Origin: Burkholderiaceae bacterium 16
Lineage (GTDB): Bacteria > Pseudomonadota > Gammaproteobacteria > Burkholderiales > Burkholderiaceae
DNA: 64,000 nucleotides
NCBI GenBank assembly: GCA_000955785.1
Contig: JYOD01000091.1
Coordinates: 1-64,000 of the forward strand
Direction: 5' to 3'
Of the stretch, positions 1 to 7,596 are shown piece by piece. The notes beneath the pieces were generated by a model. It searched no databases. It saw only the letters and a program-made list of their open reading frames with translations, and had not been told where the DNA came from. The position numbers and the translations under genes are program-made. Positions within the stretch are counted from its first letter, which is position 1; each line of letters opens with the position of its first letter.

Positions 1-2
1 TC

Positions 3-116
3 GGGGTCAAGGCGCCGGTGCATATCCTGACGCCTTCGGCTACGGTGCGGCGTATCGTGAATATGACGTCGCTGGTGGTGGTGGGCGCCGCGGCAATGCA
101 AGCGCCCAGGGGCTGA
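3..116 (+). CDS. C-terminal end of an unidentified protein (cut by window edge)
   Basis: An open frame enters from the left edge and stops with TGA at 114-116. It gives about 37 residues ending in a hydrophobic stretch (TSLVVVGAAAMQ) and a short APRG tail. Codon use is GC-rich like the neighbours, so it is probably the 3' end of a real gene. Too little is present to name a family. A strong hairpin at 152-187 follows it, which fits a transcript end. Confidence 0.4.
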   Translation, partial: GVKAPVHILTPSATVRRIVNMTSLVVVGAAAMQAPRG

Positions 117-151
117 GTCGCCGGGTACCGGCGCCAGAAGCAAGAGCAAGC

Positions 152-187
152 GATCACCGCCGGGACTGCGGATGCCCGGCGGTGATC
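152..187. terminator. Perfect 13-bp hairpin between convergent genes
   Basis: GATCACCGCCGGG at 152-164 is the exact reverse complement of CCCGGCGGTGATC at 175-187, with a 10-nt loop. It lies between the end of the left-edge gene and the end of the carbonic anhydrase gene that runs towards it. No clear T-run follows on either side, so it may be a weak or Rho-assisted terminator. Confidence 0.5.
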
Positions 188-244
188 AGTGATACAGGAT
201 TGTCAGCGAGGGCCGGCCCTGTCAAATGCGCGAGCCCGCTCCCT

Positions 245-823
245 TCACAGTTCGTTCTGAATGCGTTTGTAGCCGCTTACAAACTGATTATTCGTACGTG
301 CGACATCTTCAGAGAACTCGGCGGCTTCCGCTGTCACCCGCGGGATCTGTTCAAGATCCGTCGCCGGCCCGATCCGTTCCGTGGACGGCACATGGAATCC
401 GCACGGCAGGCGACAGCCATCCACCACGGCGTTGTGCCGCACAACGCAGTCATGGCCGACCGAGCAGTTGTACAGAACACTGTTGAACCCGATAAAGACG
501 CGGTCCCCCACGTCGCAGGGTCCGTGGACGATGGCGCGGTGCGCAATGGACGTGTCCGACCCGATCAGCACGCCAGCGCCCGCCCGGGAATGAATGATTA
601 CCCCGTCCTGGATACTTGAATTCGCGCCGATGACGATCGGCTGCATGCCGCCATCCGGCCCGGCCTCATCCGCCCGGATAACGACATAGGGCCCGATGAA
701 CACATTCTCACGGACCACCACGCGCCCGCAAATGATTGCGGTGGGGTCGACAAATGCGCTCTCGTGAATAACCGGTAAATCTCCGCTTGGGTTCTTTCGA
801 ATCACAGCATATTCCCTTGGCAT
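245..823 (-). CDS. Gamma-class carbonic anhydrase-like protein (Cam/CamH type)
   Basis: The 192-residue protein is a left-handed beta-helix made of hexapeptide repeats (residues about 20-140). The three zinc histidines of the gamma class are recognisable as His78 (VIIHSR), His95 and His100 (SIAHRAIVHGP). The five-residue gap between the last two is as in the archaeal enzyme Cam. Arg50 with Asp52, and Gln72-Asp73, match the conserved structural residues. The acidic proton-shuttle loop of Cam is absent, as in CamH-like members. The expected reaction is CO2 hydration to bicarbonate in the cytoplasm, but many homologues have no measured activity. The gene diverges from a mandelate racemase gene, and the shared 311-bp promoter region carries operator-like dyads, so it may belong to the same regulon. 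Confidence 0.75.
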   Translation of the reverse strand: MPREYAVIRKNPSGDLPVIHESAFVDPTAIICGRVVVRENVFIGPYVVIRADEAGPDGGMQPIVIGANSSIQDGVIIHSRAGAGVLIGSDTSIAHRAIVHGPCDVGDRVFIGFNSVLYNCSVGHDCVVRHNAVVDGCRLPCGFHVPSTERIGPATDLEQIPRVTAEAAEFSEDVARTNNQFVSGYKRIQNEL

Positions 824-1134
824 GTTTTATCGCCGTGCATGGTCAAGGGCATCCCGCGGAGCGCCCCCGTCCCGCACAGGCTCCGCGCGCACTGGCGCCT
901 GGCATGAGCACCATACAGCGGCGCCACCGGCTCAGGCAACGGAAAGGCGGCCGCCGCCGAATATTTCAATCCCGCTTGATCGTATTTCAAGGCACTTCGC
1001 TTTTATTCAAAGCGGCGGACAAAAACGGGCTCAATGAATCGTGAAATACTTTCAAAGCATTCCCATACTGCTGCTCCCGATTCTCAACGCATACTAGCGT
1101 CATCCGTTTTTTGAGAAACCCAGCGAGAGCGATC
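824..1134. promoter_or_regulatory. Divergent promoter region with dyad operators (carbonic anhydrase / racemase)
   Basis: This 311-bp gap has no credible gene. It holds TCAATCCCGCTTGA at 966-979, a TCAA-N6-TTGA dyad. The gap before the GntR gene has almost the same sequence (TCAATCCCGTTTGA, 12122-12135; 13 of 14 identical). Two further 15-bp dyads of the TTGA-N7-TCAA kind occur at 976-990 and 1041-1055. FadR/GntR-type regulators with FCD domains often bind A/T-rich dyads of this sort. I infer that these are sites for the GntR protein encoded at 12197-12934. Confidence 0.55.
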
Positions 1135-2217
1135 ATGTCCAACTCCCCGTTGATCACCGGCTTCGATGTGCGCCCGGTCATTGTTCCACTGCACCCTCCC
1201 CTGCGTACCGCAAGCGGTGTCATGGCAACGGCGCCACTGGTGCTGCTCGATATCAAGACCAGCAGCGGCATCGCCGGCAGCGCCTACATCTTCACCTATA
1301 CGCCGCTCGTCCTGCGGGGAGTTGTCCAGGTACTGAAGGACATCCTGCCGGTGATGGAGTCGTGGGCGCTGGAACCGAAGGCGAATATGGAAGCGCTTCG
1401 GCGCAGGTTCGTCCTGATCGGCACGCCAGGCCTCCTCGACATGGCCCTGGCCGCAATCGACATGGCCCTGTGGGACGCACATTCGCGTGTCATCGGGCTG
1501 CCGCTGGTGCGGGTGCTCGGTGGCACGCCGTCAAAGACCCTTGCCTATGCGAGCTTCGGCATGGAGCGTCCGAATGATGCCGCGCCGCTGATCGAAGCCG
1601 CCGTACAAGCGGGCTTCCGCGCCATCAAGATCAAGATTGGCTACCCGACCCTGGAGGAAGACCTCCAGGCTGTGCGCGCCGCCAGGGCATTGATCGGCAC
1701 GGACGGCAAGCTGATGGTCGACTACAACCAGTCCCTGTCCGTCCCCGAATCCATCCGCAGGGGCGAGGCCCTCGACGAAGAGGGCATCGAGTGGATAGAG
1801 GAACCGACAAGGTACGACGATTTCGCCGGCCACGCGAAGATCGCCGCCGCGGTCAGGACCCCCATTCAGCTTGGCGAGAATCTCTACGGCCCGCGCGAGG
1901 TGCTCCGCAGCATCCAGCAAGCGTCATCGGACCTCATGATGCTCGACCTGATGAAGATCGGCGGCGTATCGGGGTGGCTCGACGCCTCGGCGGTCTGTGC
2001 CGCTACCGCCATTCCGGTCTCCACGCACTTCTTCCAGGAAGCGAGCGCGCATCTCCAGAGCCTTACCCCGACCGCGCACTACCTGGAGTACTTCGGGCTC
2101 GCTGACGCGGTCCTGCTGGATCCCTTGCAGGTAACCGAAGGCGCTGTCGAGCCCGGCGAGCTTCCCGGACTGGGCATCCGGTGGAACGAAGACGCGATCC
2201 GCCGTTTCGCCGCCTGA
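1135..2217 (+). CDS. mdlA: Mandelate racemase (enolase superfamily)
   Basis: The 360-residue protein aligns along its whole length with Pseudomonas mandelate racemase as I remember it, shifted by one residue. The catalytic set is complete: Lys165 and Lys167 (KIKIG), metal ligands Asp196, Glu222 and Glu248, Asn198, and the Asp271-His298 pair with Glu318. The N-terminal capping domain (residues 1-130) is also close. The family reaction is 1,1-proton transfer on a 2-hydroxy acid, interconverting (R)- and (S)-mandelate with Mg2+. I chose ATG 1135 (MSNSPLITG) over an upstream TTG at 1111 because it matches the family N-terminus and has GAGAG just before it. A nitrilase follows. The substrate could be a mandelate analogue rather than mandelate itself. 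Confidence 0.8.
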   Translation: MSNSPLITGFDVRPVIVPLHPPLRTASGVMATAPLVLLDIKTSSGIAGSAYIFTYTPLVLRGVVQVLKDILPVMESWALEPKANMEALRRRFVLIGTPGLLDMALAAIDMALWDAHSRVIGLPLVRVLGGTPSKTLAYASFGMERPNDAAPLIEAAVQAGFRAIKIKIGYPTLEEDLQAVRAARALIGTDGKLMVDYNQSLSVPESIRRGEALDEEGIEWIEEPTRYDDFAGHAKIAAAVRTPIQLGENLYGPREVLRSIQQASSDLMMLDLMKIGGVSGWLDASAVCAATAIPVSTHFFQEASAHLQSLTPTAHYLEYFGLADAVLLDPLQVTEGAVEPGELPGLGIRWNEDAIRRFAA

Positions 2218-2227
2218 TTTTCCTGGA

Positions 2228-2248
2228 GCCCGGTTCCCGGAACCGGGC
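2228..2248 (+). terminator. Hairpin between racemase and nitrilase genes
   Basis: GCCCGGTTC at 2228-2236 pairs perfectly with GAACCGGGC at 2240-2248 around a 3-nt loop, 10 nt after the racemase stop. No T-run follows, so it may be an attenuator or an RNA-stability stem inside an operon rather than a full stop. Confidence 0.4.
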
Positions 2249-2338
2249 CTTCGAACGCCAGAGCCTGAATGATCAGGCACCCAAGGCACCTAAGCACCCA
2301 ACTGCCGGCAACGGCATTTCTTTCGGAGACAACCTCAA

Positions 2339-3406
2339 ATGAAAACCTATCCCAAGTTCAAAGCCGCCGCGTGCCATGCGGCACCGATCTACTTCAATAC
2401 GCCGGCGACCGTCGACAAGGCCTGCGCATGGATCGCCGAAGCCGCCGGCAACGGCGCCGAACTCATCGCGTTCCCGGAAGCTTTCATCTCCTCCTTCCCG
2501 GTCTGGTCCGGCGTCTGGGCGCCAGTGGATGTGCATGAGTTCTTCGTCAAGCTGGCCTCGTCGGCAGTGGAAGTGAATGGCCCCGAGGTCAGGCAGATCC
2601 GCGATTGCGCCAAGCGCCACGGTGTCTTTGTTTCACTGGGCATCAACGAGGGCACGCCCATCAGCCCCGCCTGCATCTGGGACACCAACATCCTGATCGG
2701 CGACGACGGGTCCATCCTGAATGCACACCGCAAGCTCGTTCCCACGTATTGGGAGAAGCTCACGTGGACACCGGGCGACGGCAACGGCCTGCGCGTGTCG
2801 GACACCCGCATCGGCCGCATCGGTGCGCTGGTTTGTGGCGAGAACACCAATGCCCTCGCACGCTTTACGCTGCTCGCGCAAGGAGAAAACGTGCACGTTT
2901 CGTCCTTCTCTCCGCGCTGGCCGACCAATCCGCCGGGAGAGTCGGGCTACGACCTTGAAGCGGCGATCCGCCTGCGGGCCGGCGCGCATGCCTTCGAAGG
3001 CAAGCTCTTCAATATCGTCGCATCGGGCTTCCTTCCCCCCGAAGCCATCGATATGATCAGCCGCGACAATTCCAGGGCTCGCCAGTTGCTGGAAGAGTCG
3101 CCTAAGAGCGTTTCCATGATCCTGGGACCGGATGGCCAGCCCATCAGCGAGGTGATCCGCGACGAGGAAGGCATCGTCTATGCGGATATCGACCTCGCGA
3201 AATGCGTGGTGCCGAAGCAGTTCCAGGACGTGGTCGGTTACTACAACCGCTTCGATGTGTTCCAGCTGAAGGTCAACCGGCGCGCGCTGGCGCCAGTTGA
3301 ATTCTCCTCGCATCCGGAGGAGCGCACTGCCGGGGCCGAGGACGACGACCTGAACGATCTCCTCTTCAATTCCGCGGGCACCGTCCCTGCACGGCACAAC
3401 GCCTGA
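2339..3406 (+). CDS. Nitrilase (nitrilase/cyanide hydratase branch)
   Basis: The 355-residue length suits the true nitrilase branch. The triad is visible: Glu47 (FPEAF), Lys132 (HRKLVPTYWEK) and Cys166 (VCGENTN). The family hydrolyses R-CN to R-COOH and ammonia in the cytoplasm, usually as large spiral oligomers; a few members make the amide instead. The CGENTNALARF context is common in bacterial and fungal aliphatic or arylacetonitrile enzymes. The gene is 121 bp after the mandelate racemase and before a 2-hydroxyacid permease, so a hydroxynitrile such as mandelonitrile is a reasonable but unproven substrate. The start has CGGAGA about 10 nt upstream. Confidence 0.85.
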   Translation: MKTYPKFKAAACHAAPIYFNTPATVDKACAWIAEAAGNGAELIAFPEAFISSFPVWSGVWAPVDVHEFFVKLASSAVEVNGPEVRQIRDCAKRHGVFVSLGINEGTPISPACIWDTNILIGDDGSILNAHRKLVPTYWEKLTWTPGDGNGLRVSDTRIGRIGALVCGENTNALARFTLLAQGENVHVSSFSPRWPTNPPGESGYDLEAAIRLRAGAHAFEGKLFNIVASGFLPPEAIDMISRDNSRARQLLEESPKSVSMILGPDGQPISEVIRDEEGIVYADIDLAKCVVPKQFQDVVGYYNRFDVFQLKVNRRALAPVEFSSHPEERTAGAEDDDLNDLLFNSAGTVPARHNA

Positions 3407-3599
3407 CCCGAAGCGCGATGGCGCGATATTGCATTAGTCAACATTGCAATGGTCAATCGCGGTCCGGCCCAGCAGCGCCGGACCGCCGATCTCTTCACGG
3501 CGTGAATTAAAACCAGTCTAAAACCGCTCCGTGCCCCACCGGCGAAGTATCGAAACATATCGATTCAGCCGCATAAAAATGCATTGCTAGGAGACAAAC

Positions 3600-5267
3600 A
3601 TGGCATGGAGTCAAATCTATGATCCATTGGGAAGCCCGTTGCTCTCGACACTCGTTGCAGCGATCCCGATCGTCGTACTGTTGGCCGCACTGGCCTTCTT
3701 CCACATTCAAGCGCACCTGGCCGCGGGCCTGGCCCTGCTGGCCGGCGGCGTAGTTGCCTGCACGGTCTTCGGGATGCCGGCGAGCATGGCGGGAAAGGCA
3801 GCCGCATACGGCATTGCCTCCGGCCTCTTCCCGATCGGCTGGATCGTTCTCAACATCATCTTCCTGCACCGGCTGACCACGCAGAACGGCTTCTTCAAGG
3901 CGCTCCAGAACTCGATCTCCGGGGTCACGGAAGACAAGCGCATCCAGCTGTTGCTGGTCGCATTTTGTTTTGGCGCCTTTTTTGAAGGCGCGGCCGGATT
4001 CGGCACGCCGGTCGCGGTCACTGGCGCCATCCTGATCGGCTTTGGCTTCTCCCCGCTCGCCGCATCCGGGCTCGCGCTGATCGCGAATACGGCGCCGGTG
4101 GCATTCGGCGCGCTTGGCTCCCCTGTCCTTGCCCTCGCTTCCGTCACGGGGCTGGATCTCCTGCAACTCTCGGCCATGATCGGAAGGCAGTTGCCTTTCT
4201 TCTCGGTCCTGGTGCCGTTCTGGCTGATCTGGGCGTTTGCCGGTTTCCGGGGCATGAAAGAGATCTGGCCGGCCATCCTGGTCGCTGGTGTCAGCTTCGC
4301 GGTCCCGCAGTATCTCGTTTCCAATTTCCACGGGCCCTGGCTTGTCGACGTCATCTCCTCGCTCGTCTCCATGAGCTGCCTGGCCCTGTTCATGAAGGTC
4401 TGGAAGCCCCGCAAGATCTGGACATCCGCAAAGCTGTTCAACCGTCACGATGATTCCAAGGTCGATAACCACGAACCGCCGCAAACGGAAGCCCCTGCGC
4501 GCCGCATCTCCGCGGCGAAGGCGTGGATGCCGTGGGTCATCCTGACGGTGTTTGTCTTCCTGTGGGGGATTCCGCAGTTCAAGAAGTACCTGGATGCCCT
4601 CTGGACCTGGAAATACAGCATCCCCGGCCTGGACAAGATGGTGCTCAAGGTGCCGCCGGTGGTCGCCGCGGCGATTCCCGAATCGGCCGTGTACTCGTTC
4701 AACGTCCTGTCGATGGCCGGCACCGGCATCCTGGTCGCGTCGGTGATCAGCGGGATCCTGATGGGATACTCGCTGCCCAGGCTGCTGCGGGAGTACTGGC
4801 AGACCATCAGGCTGGTCCGGTATTCGCTGCTGACCATCTGCGCCATGTTCGGCGTGGGCTACCTGACCAAGTTCTCCGGCCTGGACGCGACGCTGGGGCT
4901 TGCCTTTGCCCATACCGGTGTCCTCTATCCGCTCTTCGGCACGATGCTCGGCTGGCTTGGCGTTGCGCTGACCGGATCGGACACGGCCGCCAACGTGCTG
5001 TTCGGCGGCCTGCAGAAGACCACCGCTGAACAACTTGGCCTGTCGCCGTACCTGATGGCATCCGCCAACAGCTCCGGTGGCGTCATGGGGAAGATGATCG
5101 ATGCGCAATCCATCGTGGTTGCCTCGACCGCCACCAAGTGGTACGGGCATGAAGGCGACATCCTGCGCTACGTTTTCTTCCACTCCCTGATCCTGGCCGT
5201 TCTCGTTGGACTCTTCATTACGCTGCAGGCGTATCTCTACCCGTTCACGCAGATGGTCATCCATTAG
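3600..5267 (+). CDS. lctP: L-lactate permease (LctP/LldP family)
   Basis: The 555-residue, very hydrophobic protein has about 12-14 membrane helices and the long conserved GAFFEGAAGFGTPVA segment (residues about 122-136) of the lactate permease family. That family carries lactate, glycolate and related 2-hydroxymonocarboxylates with protons across the inner membrane. A strong TAGGAGAC ribosome site precedes the start. It lies 193 bp after the nitrilase and has a good terminator behind it, so it could be the last gene of a racemase-nitrilase-permease operon or have its own promoter. The neighbourhood argues for mandelate-like 2-hydroxyacid uptake, but lactate or glycolate cannot be excluded. 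Confidence 0.88.
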   Translation: MAWSQIYDPLGSPLLSTLVAAIPIVVLLAALAFFHIQAHLAAGLALLAGGVVACTVFGMPASMAGKAAAYGIASGLFPIGWIVLNIIFLHRLTTQNGFFKALQNSISGVTEDKRIQLLLVAFCFGAFFEGAAGFGTPVAVTGAILIGFGFSPLAASGLALIANTAPVAFGALGSPVLALASVTGLDLLQLSAMIGRQLPFFSVLVPFWLIWAFAGFRGMKEIWPAILVAGVSFAVPQYLVSNFHGPWLVDVISSLVSMSCLALFMKVWKPRKIWTSAKLFNRHDDSKVDNHEPPQTEAPARRISAAKAWMPWVILTVFVFLWGIPQFKKYLDALWTWKYSIPGLDKMVLKVPPVVAAAIPESAVYSFNVLSMAGTGILVASVISGILMGYSLPRLLREYWQTIRLVRYSLLTICAMFGVGYLTKFSGLDATLGLAFAHTGVLYPLFGTMLGWLGVALTGSDTAANVLFGGLQKTTAEQLGLSPYLMASANSSGGVMGKMIDAQSIVVASTATKWYGHEGDILRYVFFHSLILAVLVGLFITLQAYLYPFTQMVIH

Positions 5268-5304
5268 CTTAGCGCCTGCCCCTTCCCCAAAGAGGCGAGC
5301 ATTG

Positions 5305-5331
5305 GGCCGATCCCCCGGATCGGCCTTTTTT
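5305..5331 (+). terminator. Intrinsic terminator after the permease gene
   Basis: GGCCGATC (5305-5312) pairs with GATCGGCC (5318-5325) around a 5-nt loop, followed directly by six T residues. This is a textbook Rho-independent terminator 38 bp after the permease stop. It separates the permease transcript from the aldolase gene. Confidence 0.85.
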
Positions 5332-5366
5332 CCCTCGCCGCTTTCCCTATCACGAGGCAAGATTCC

Positions 5367-6428
5367 ATGCATACGCGGATCGATCTCTACAGCGACACGA
5401 AGACCCGGCCTTCGCCTGGCATGCGCGCGGCAATGGCGGACGCCACCGTTGGCGATGAACAAGCCGGCGAGGACCCGGCGACGCTGACCCTCTGCGCACG
5501 GGTAGCCGGTCTCCTGGGCATGGAGGCCGGCGTCTTTCTTCCGTCCGGGACGATGGCCAACCTGGTCGCGATCCTGGTGCATGCCCGGCCCGGCGACGAG
5601 CTGATCGCGGACAGCCAGTCTCACATCGTGTGCACCGAGGCCGCCGGTGCCGCCGCGATTGGCGGAGTCGCCGTCTATCCGCTCGAATCGCCGCACGGCA
5701 TCTTCGATGCGGCACAGGTCGCCCGCGCGATCCGTCCGCCTGGCCGAACCTCGCCGCGATCCGCCATGCTGTGCGTCGAGCAAACGACCAATTTCGCCGG
5801 CGGCGCAGTCTGGAGCATCGGGCAACTGAAGGGCGTGCGTGATGTGGCGCAAGATGCCGGCCTGGCATGCCACATGGACGGCGCCCGTCTGCTGAACGCC
5901 AGCGCCGCTACCGGCATGGCGCCGTCGGACTATGCACAGGGATGGGATAGCGCGTGGATCGACCTGACCAAAGGACTTGGGTGCCCTGTCGGGGCCGTGC
6001 TATGCGGCACCGGGCGTTTCATCGAGCGCGCGTGGGAATGGAAGTACCGTCTAGGCGGCGCCATGCGCCAGTCCGGCGTCCTCGCGGCAGCCGGCCTGTA
6101 TGCACTGGAAAACCACCTGGAACAATTGCCCCGCGATCATGAGAATGCCGCGCTGATTTGGCGGGCGCTGGCCGCCAGCCAGCTCTTCCGCTTCGATCCG
6201 CCGGTGCCGCAGACCAACATCCTGCGCTTCGCGTTCTCCGACGCCAGGATCGACAATGCGGGATTCGCCGGACGATGCCTTGAGCGCGGCGTGAGGGTCC
6301 GGGCTATCGACCGTGGCTTCGTGCGCGTCACCACCCACCTCGACATCTCCGCTGATATGGCGGCAGCCGCTGCCGCCACGATGCTGTCGGTTGCCCACGA
6401 GATGCGCGGCGGAGCCTCAGGCGATTGA
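5367..6428 (+). CDS. ltaE: Low-specificity threonine aldolase family protein
   Basis: A PLP-dependent fold-type I aldolase of 353 residues. The Schiff-base lysine is Lys202 (LTKGLGCPVGA), with the typical His86 stacking position and the HMDGARLLNA segment at 169-178. Family members cleave L-threonine, allo-threonine or phenylserine to glycine and an aldehyde. The gene follows a terminator, so it has its own promoter or relies on read-through. Being next to genes for 2-hydroxyacids and a serine-glyoxylate-type aminotransferase, it could act on a beta-hydroxy amino acid (phenylserine would give benzaldehyde and glycine) rather than on threonine. Stereospecificity cannot be read from sequence. 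It converges with a LysR gene 17 bp away. Confidence 0.82.
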   Translation: MHTRIDLYSDTKTRPSPGMRAAMADATVGDEQAGEDPATLTLCARVAGLLGMEAGVFLPSGTMANLVAILVHARPGDELIADSQSHIVCTEAAGAAAIGGVAVYPLESPHGIFDAAQVARAIRPPGRTSPRSAMLCVEQTTNFAGGAVWSIGQLKGVRDVAQDAGLACHMDGARLLNASAATGMAPSDYAQGWDSAWIDLTKGLGCPVGAVLCGTGRFIERAWEWKYRLGGAMRQSGVLAAAGLYALENHLEQLPRDHENAALIWRALAASQLFRFDPPVPQTNILRFAFSDARIDNAGFAGRCLERGVRVRAIDRGFVRVTTHLDISADMAAAAAATMLSVAHEMRGGASGD

Positions 6429-6445
6429 TTCAGGCTGATTCCGGC

Positions 6446-7336
6446 TTATTTCAGCGGATTGCGCAGTATGTCGGTCATCCAGCGGACGAACTTCACAATA
6501 TCGCTCCCCTCTTCGCATCCCGGCGGGTAGGTGATGTAGTACGCGTAGATCGAGCGCACCTGAAGGTCGAACAAGGGAACCAGGACGCCCGAACTGATCC
6601 AGCTCCGCGCCATCCTGTTACGCGCCAGTGCGACGCCCTGGCCGTTCACCGCCGCTTCCAGCATCAGCCCGAGGTCGACAAACTGCGCGCCGATGCTCGG
6701 CTCCGGCCAGTCGAGCCCGGCGGCCACCAGCCAGGGCCGCCAGGGCTCAAGCGGACAACGCAGGAGGCGTGCCGTGGATAGTTTCTCGGGCGACTGGAAT
6801 GGCCCGACATCGCGAAGGTAGCTGGGACTGCAGACAGGAAAGACCGGCTCATCCAGTATCTTCACCGTTTCGAGACCCGGATAACTCCCTGTGCCAAAGC
6901 GGATCTCGATATCCGCGTTCTCGGATTTGAGCCCCACCAGCGGCACGGACAGTTGAAGAATCAGCTCGATATCAGGGTGCGCATCCTGGAAACCGGTGAG
7001 ATGCGGCACCAGCACCTGGCGCGCAAAGGTCGGCGGTGCGGCGACGCGCAACTGGCGGATCTCTCCGGCCGACCTTGGCCGGGCGCTGTAGTGGCTCAAC
7101 GCGTTCAGCGCTTCCTTCACCACTTCGAGATACTCGGACCCTCGCGCCGTCAGGGTGAACCCGCCCTGGACCGAATTGAAAAGCTCGATGCCCATGACGT
7201 CTTCAAGCTGGCGGATGCGATGACTGATCGCACTAGGCGTGACGCATAATTCTTGCGCCGCCAACGTCCCGCTGCGCAGCCGCGCGACGGCCTCGAACGC
7301 GGTCAGGCATTGCAGCGGTGGAACTCTATACGTCAT
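6446..7336 (-). CDS. LysR-type regulator, GcvA-like
   Basis: A 296-residue LysR protein. The winged helix-turn-helix is at residues about 5-65 (LQCLTAFEAVARLRSGTLAA, VTPSAISHRIRQLE), followed by a periplasmic-binding-protein-like effector domain to the end. The N-terminal pattern (PPLQCLTAFEAVAR, AISHRIRQLE) is that of the GcvA group, which often controls glycine and beta-lactam related or catabolic genes. It lies downstream of the FAD/Fe-S dehydrogenase gene on the same strand and converges with the aldolase gene. It is a second candidate regulator of the island beside the GntR protein. The effector is unknown. Confidence 0.85.
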   Translation of the reverse strand: MTYRVPPLQCLTAFEAVARLRSGTLAAQELCVTPSAISHRIRQLEDVMGIELFNSVQGGFTLTARGSEYLEVVKEALNALSHYSARPRSAGEIRQLRVAAPPTFARQVLVPHLTGFQDAHPDIELILQLSVPLVGLKSENADIEIRFGTGSYPGLETVKILDEPVFPVCSPSYLRDVGPFQSPEKLSTARLLRCPLEPWRPWLVAAGLDWPEPSIGAQFVDLGLMLEAAVNGQGVALARNRMARSWISSGVLVPLFDLQVRSIYAYYITYPPGCEEGSDIVKFVRWMTDILRNPLK

Positions 7337-7596
7337 GGAAAGTGCTCACGATTGTACCTACCCCAACCGCCGCGGATGCGACGGACGACAGGCGTTCAGA
7401 GCTACGCGAGCGAGGAGAACCCGAGACGCCGGAGCACGCTATCGGGGCGTATCCTCCATGCCCGGTGCGCGGATGCCTGCGGCAACGGAACCTCGCGCAA
7501 GTATAACCGCACAGGTCGTGCGCTTTGCCGACGGGACTTCACCGGCGCAGCCCCGCGGGCGATCGCGGTTTCGCAATCGCCGCAGGACAACGCAGG

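Noticed and set aside
3507..5873. A 788-codon open frame on the minus strand
   Set aside because: It lies opposite the permease and aldolase genes, which have clear family motifs and ribosome sites. Long antisense frames are expected in GC-rich DNA; the product is low-complexity and Arg/Gly/His-rich.
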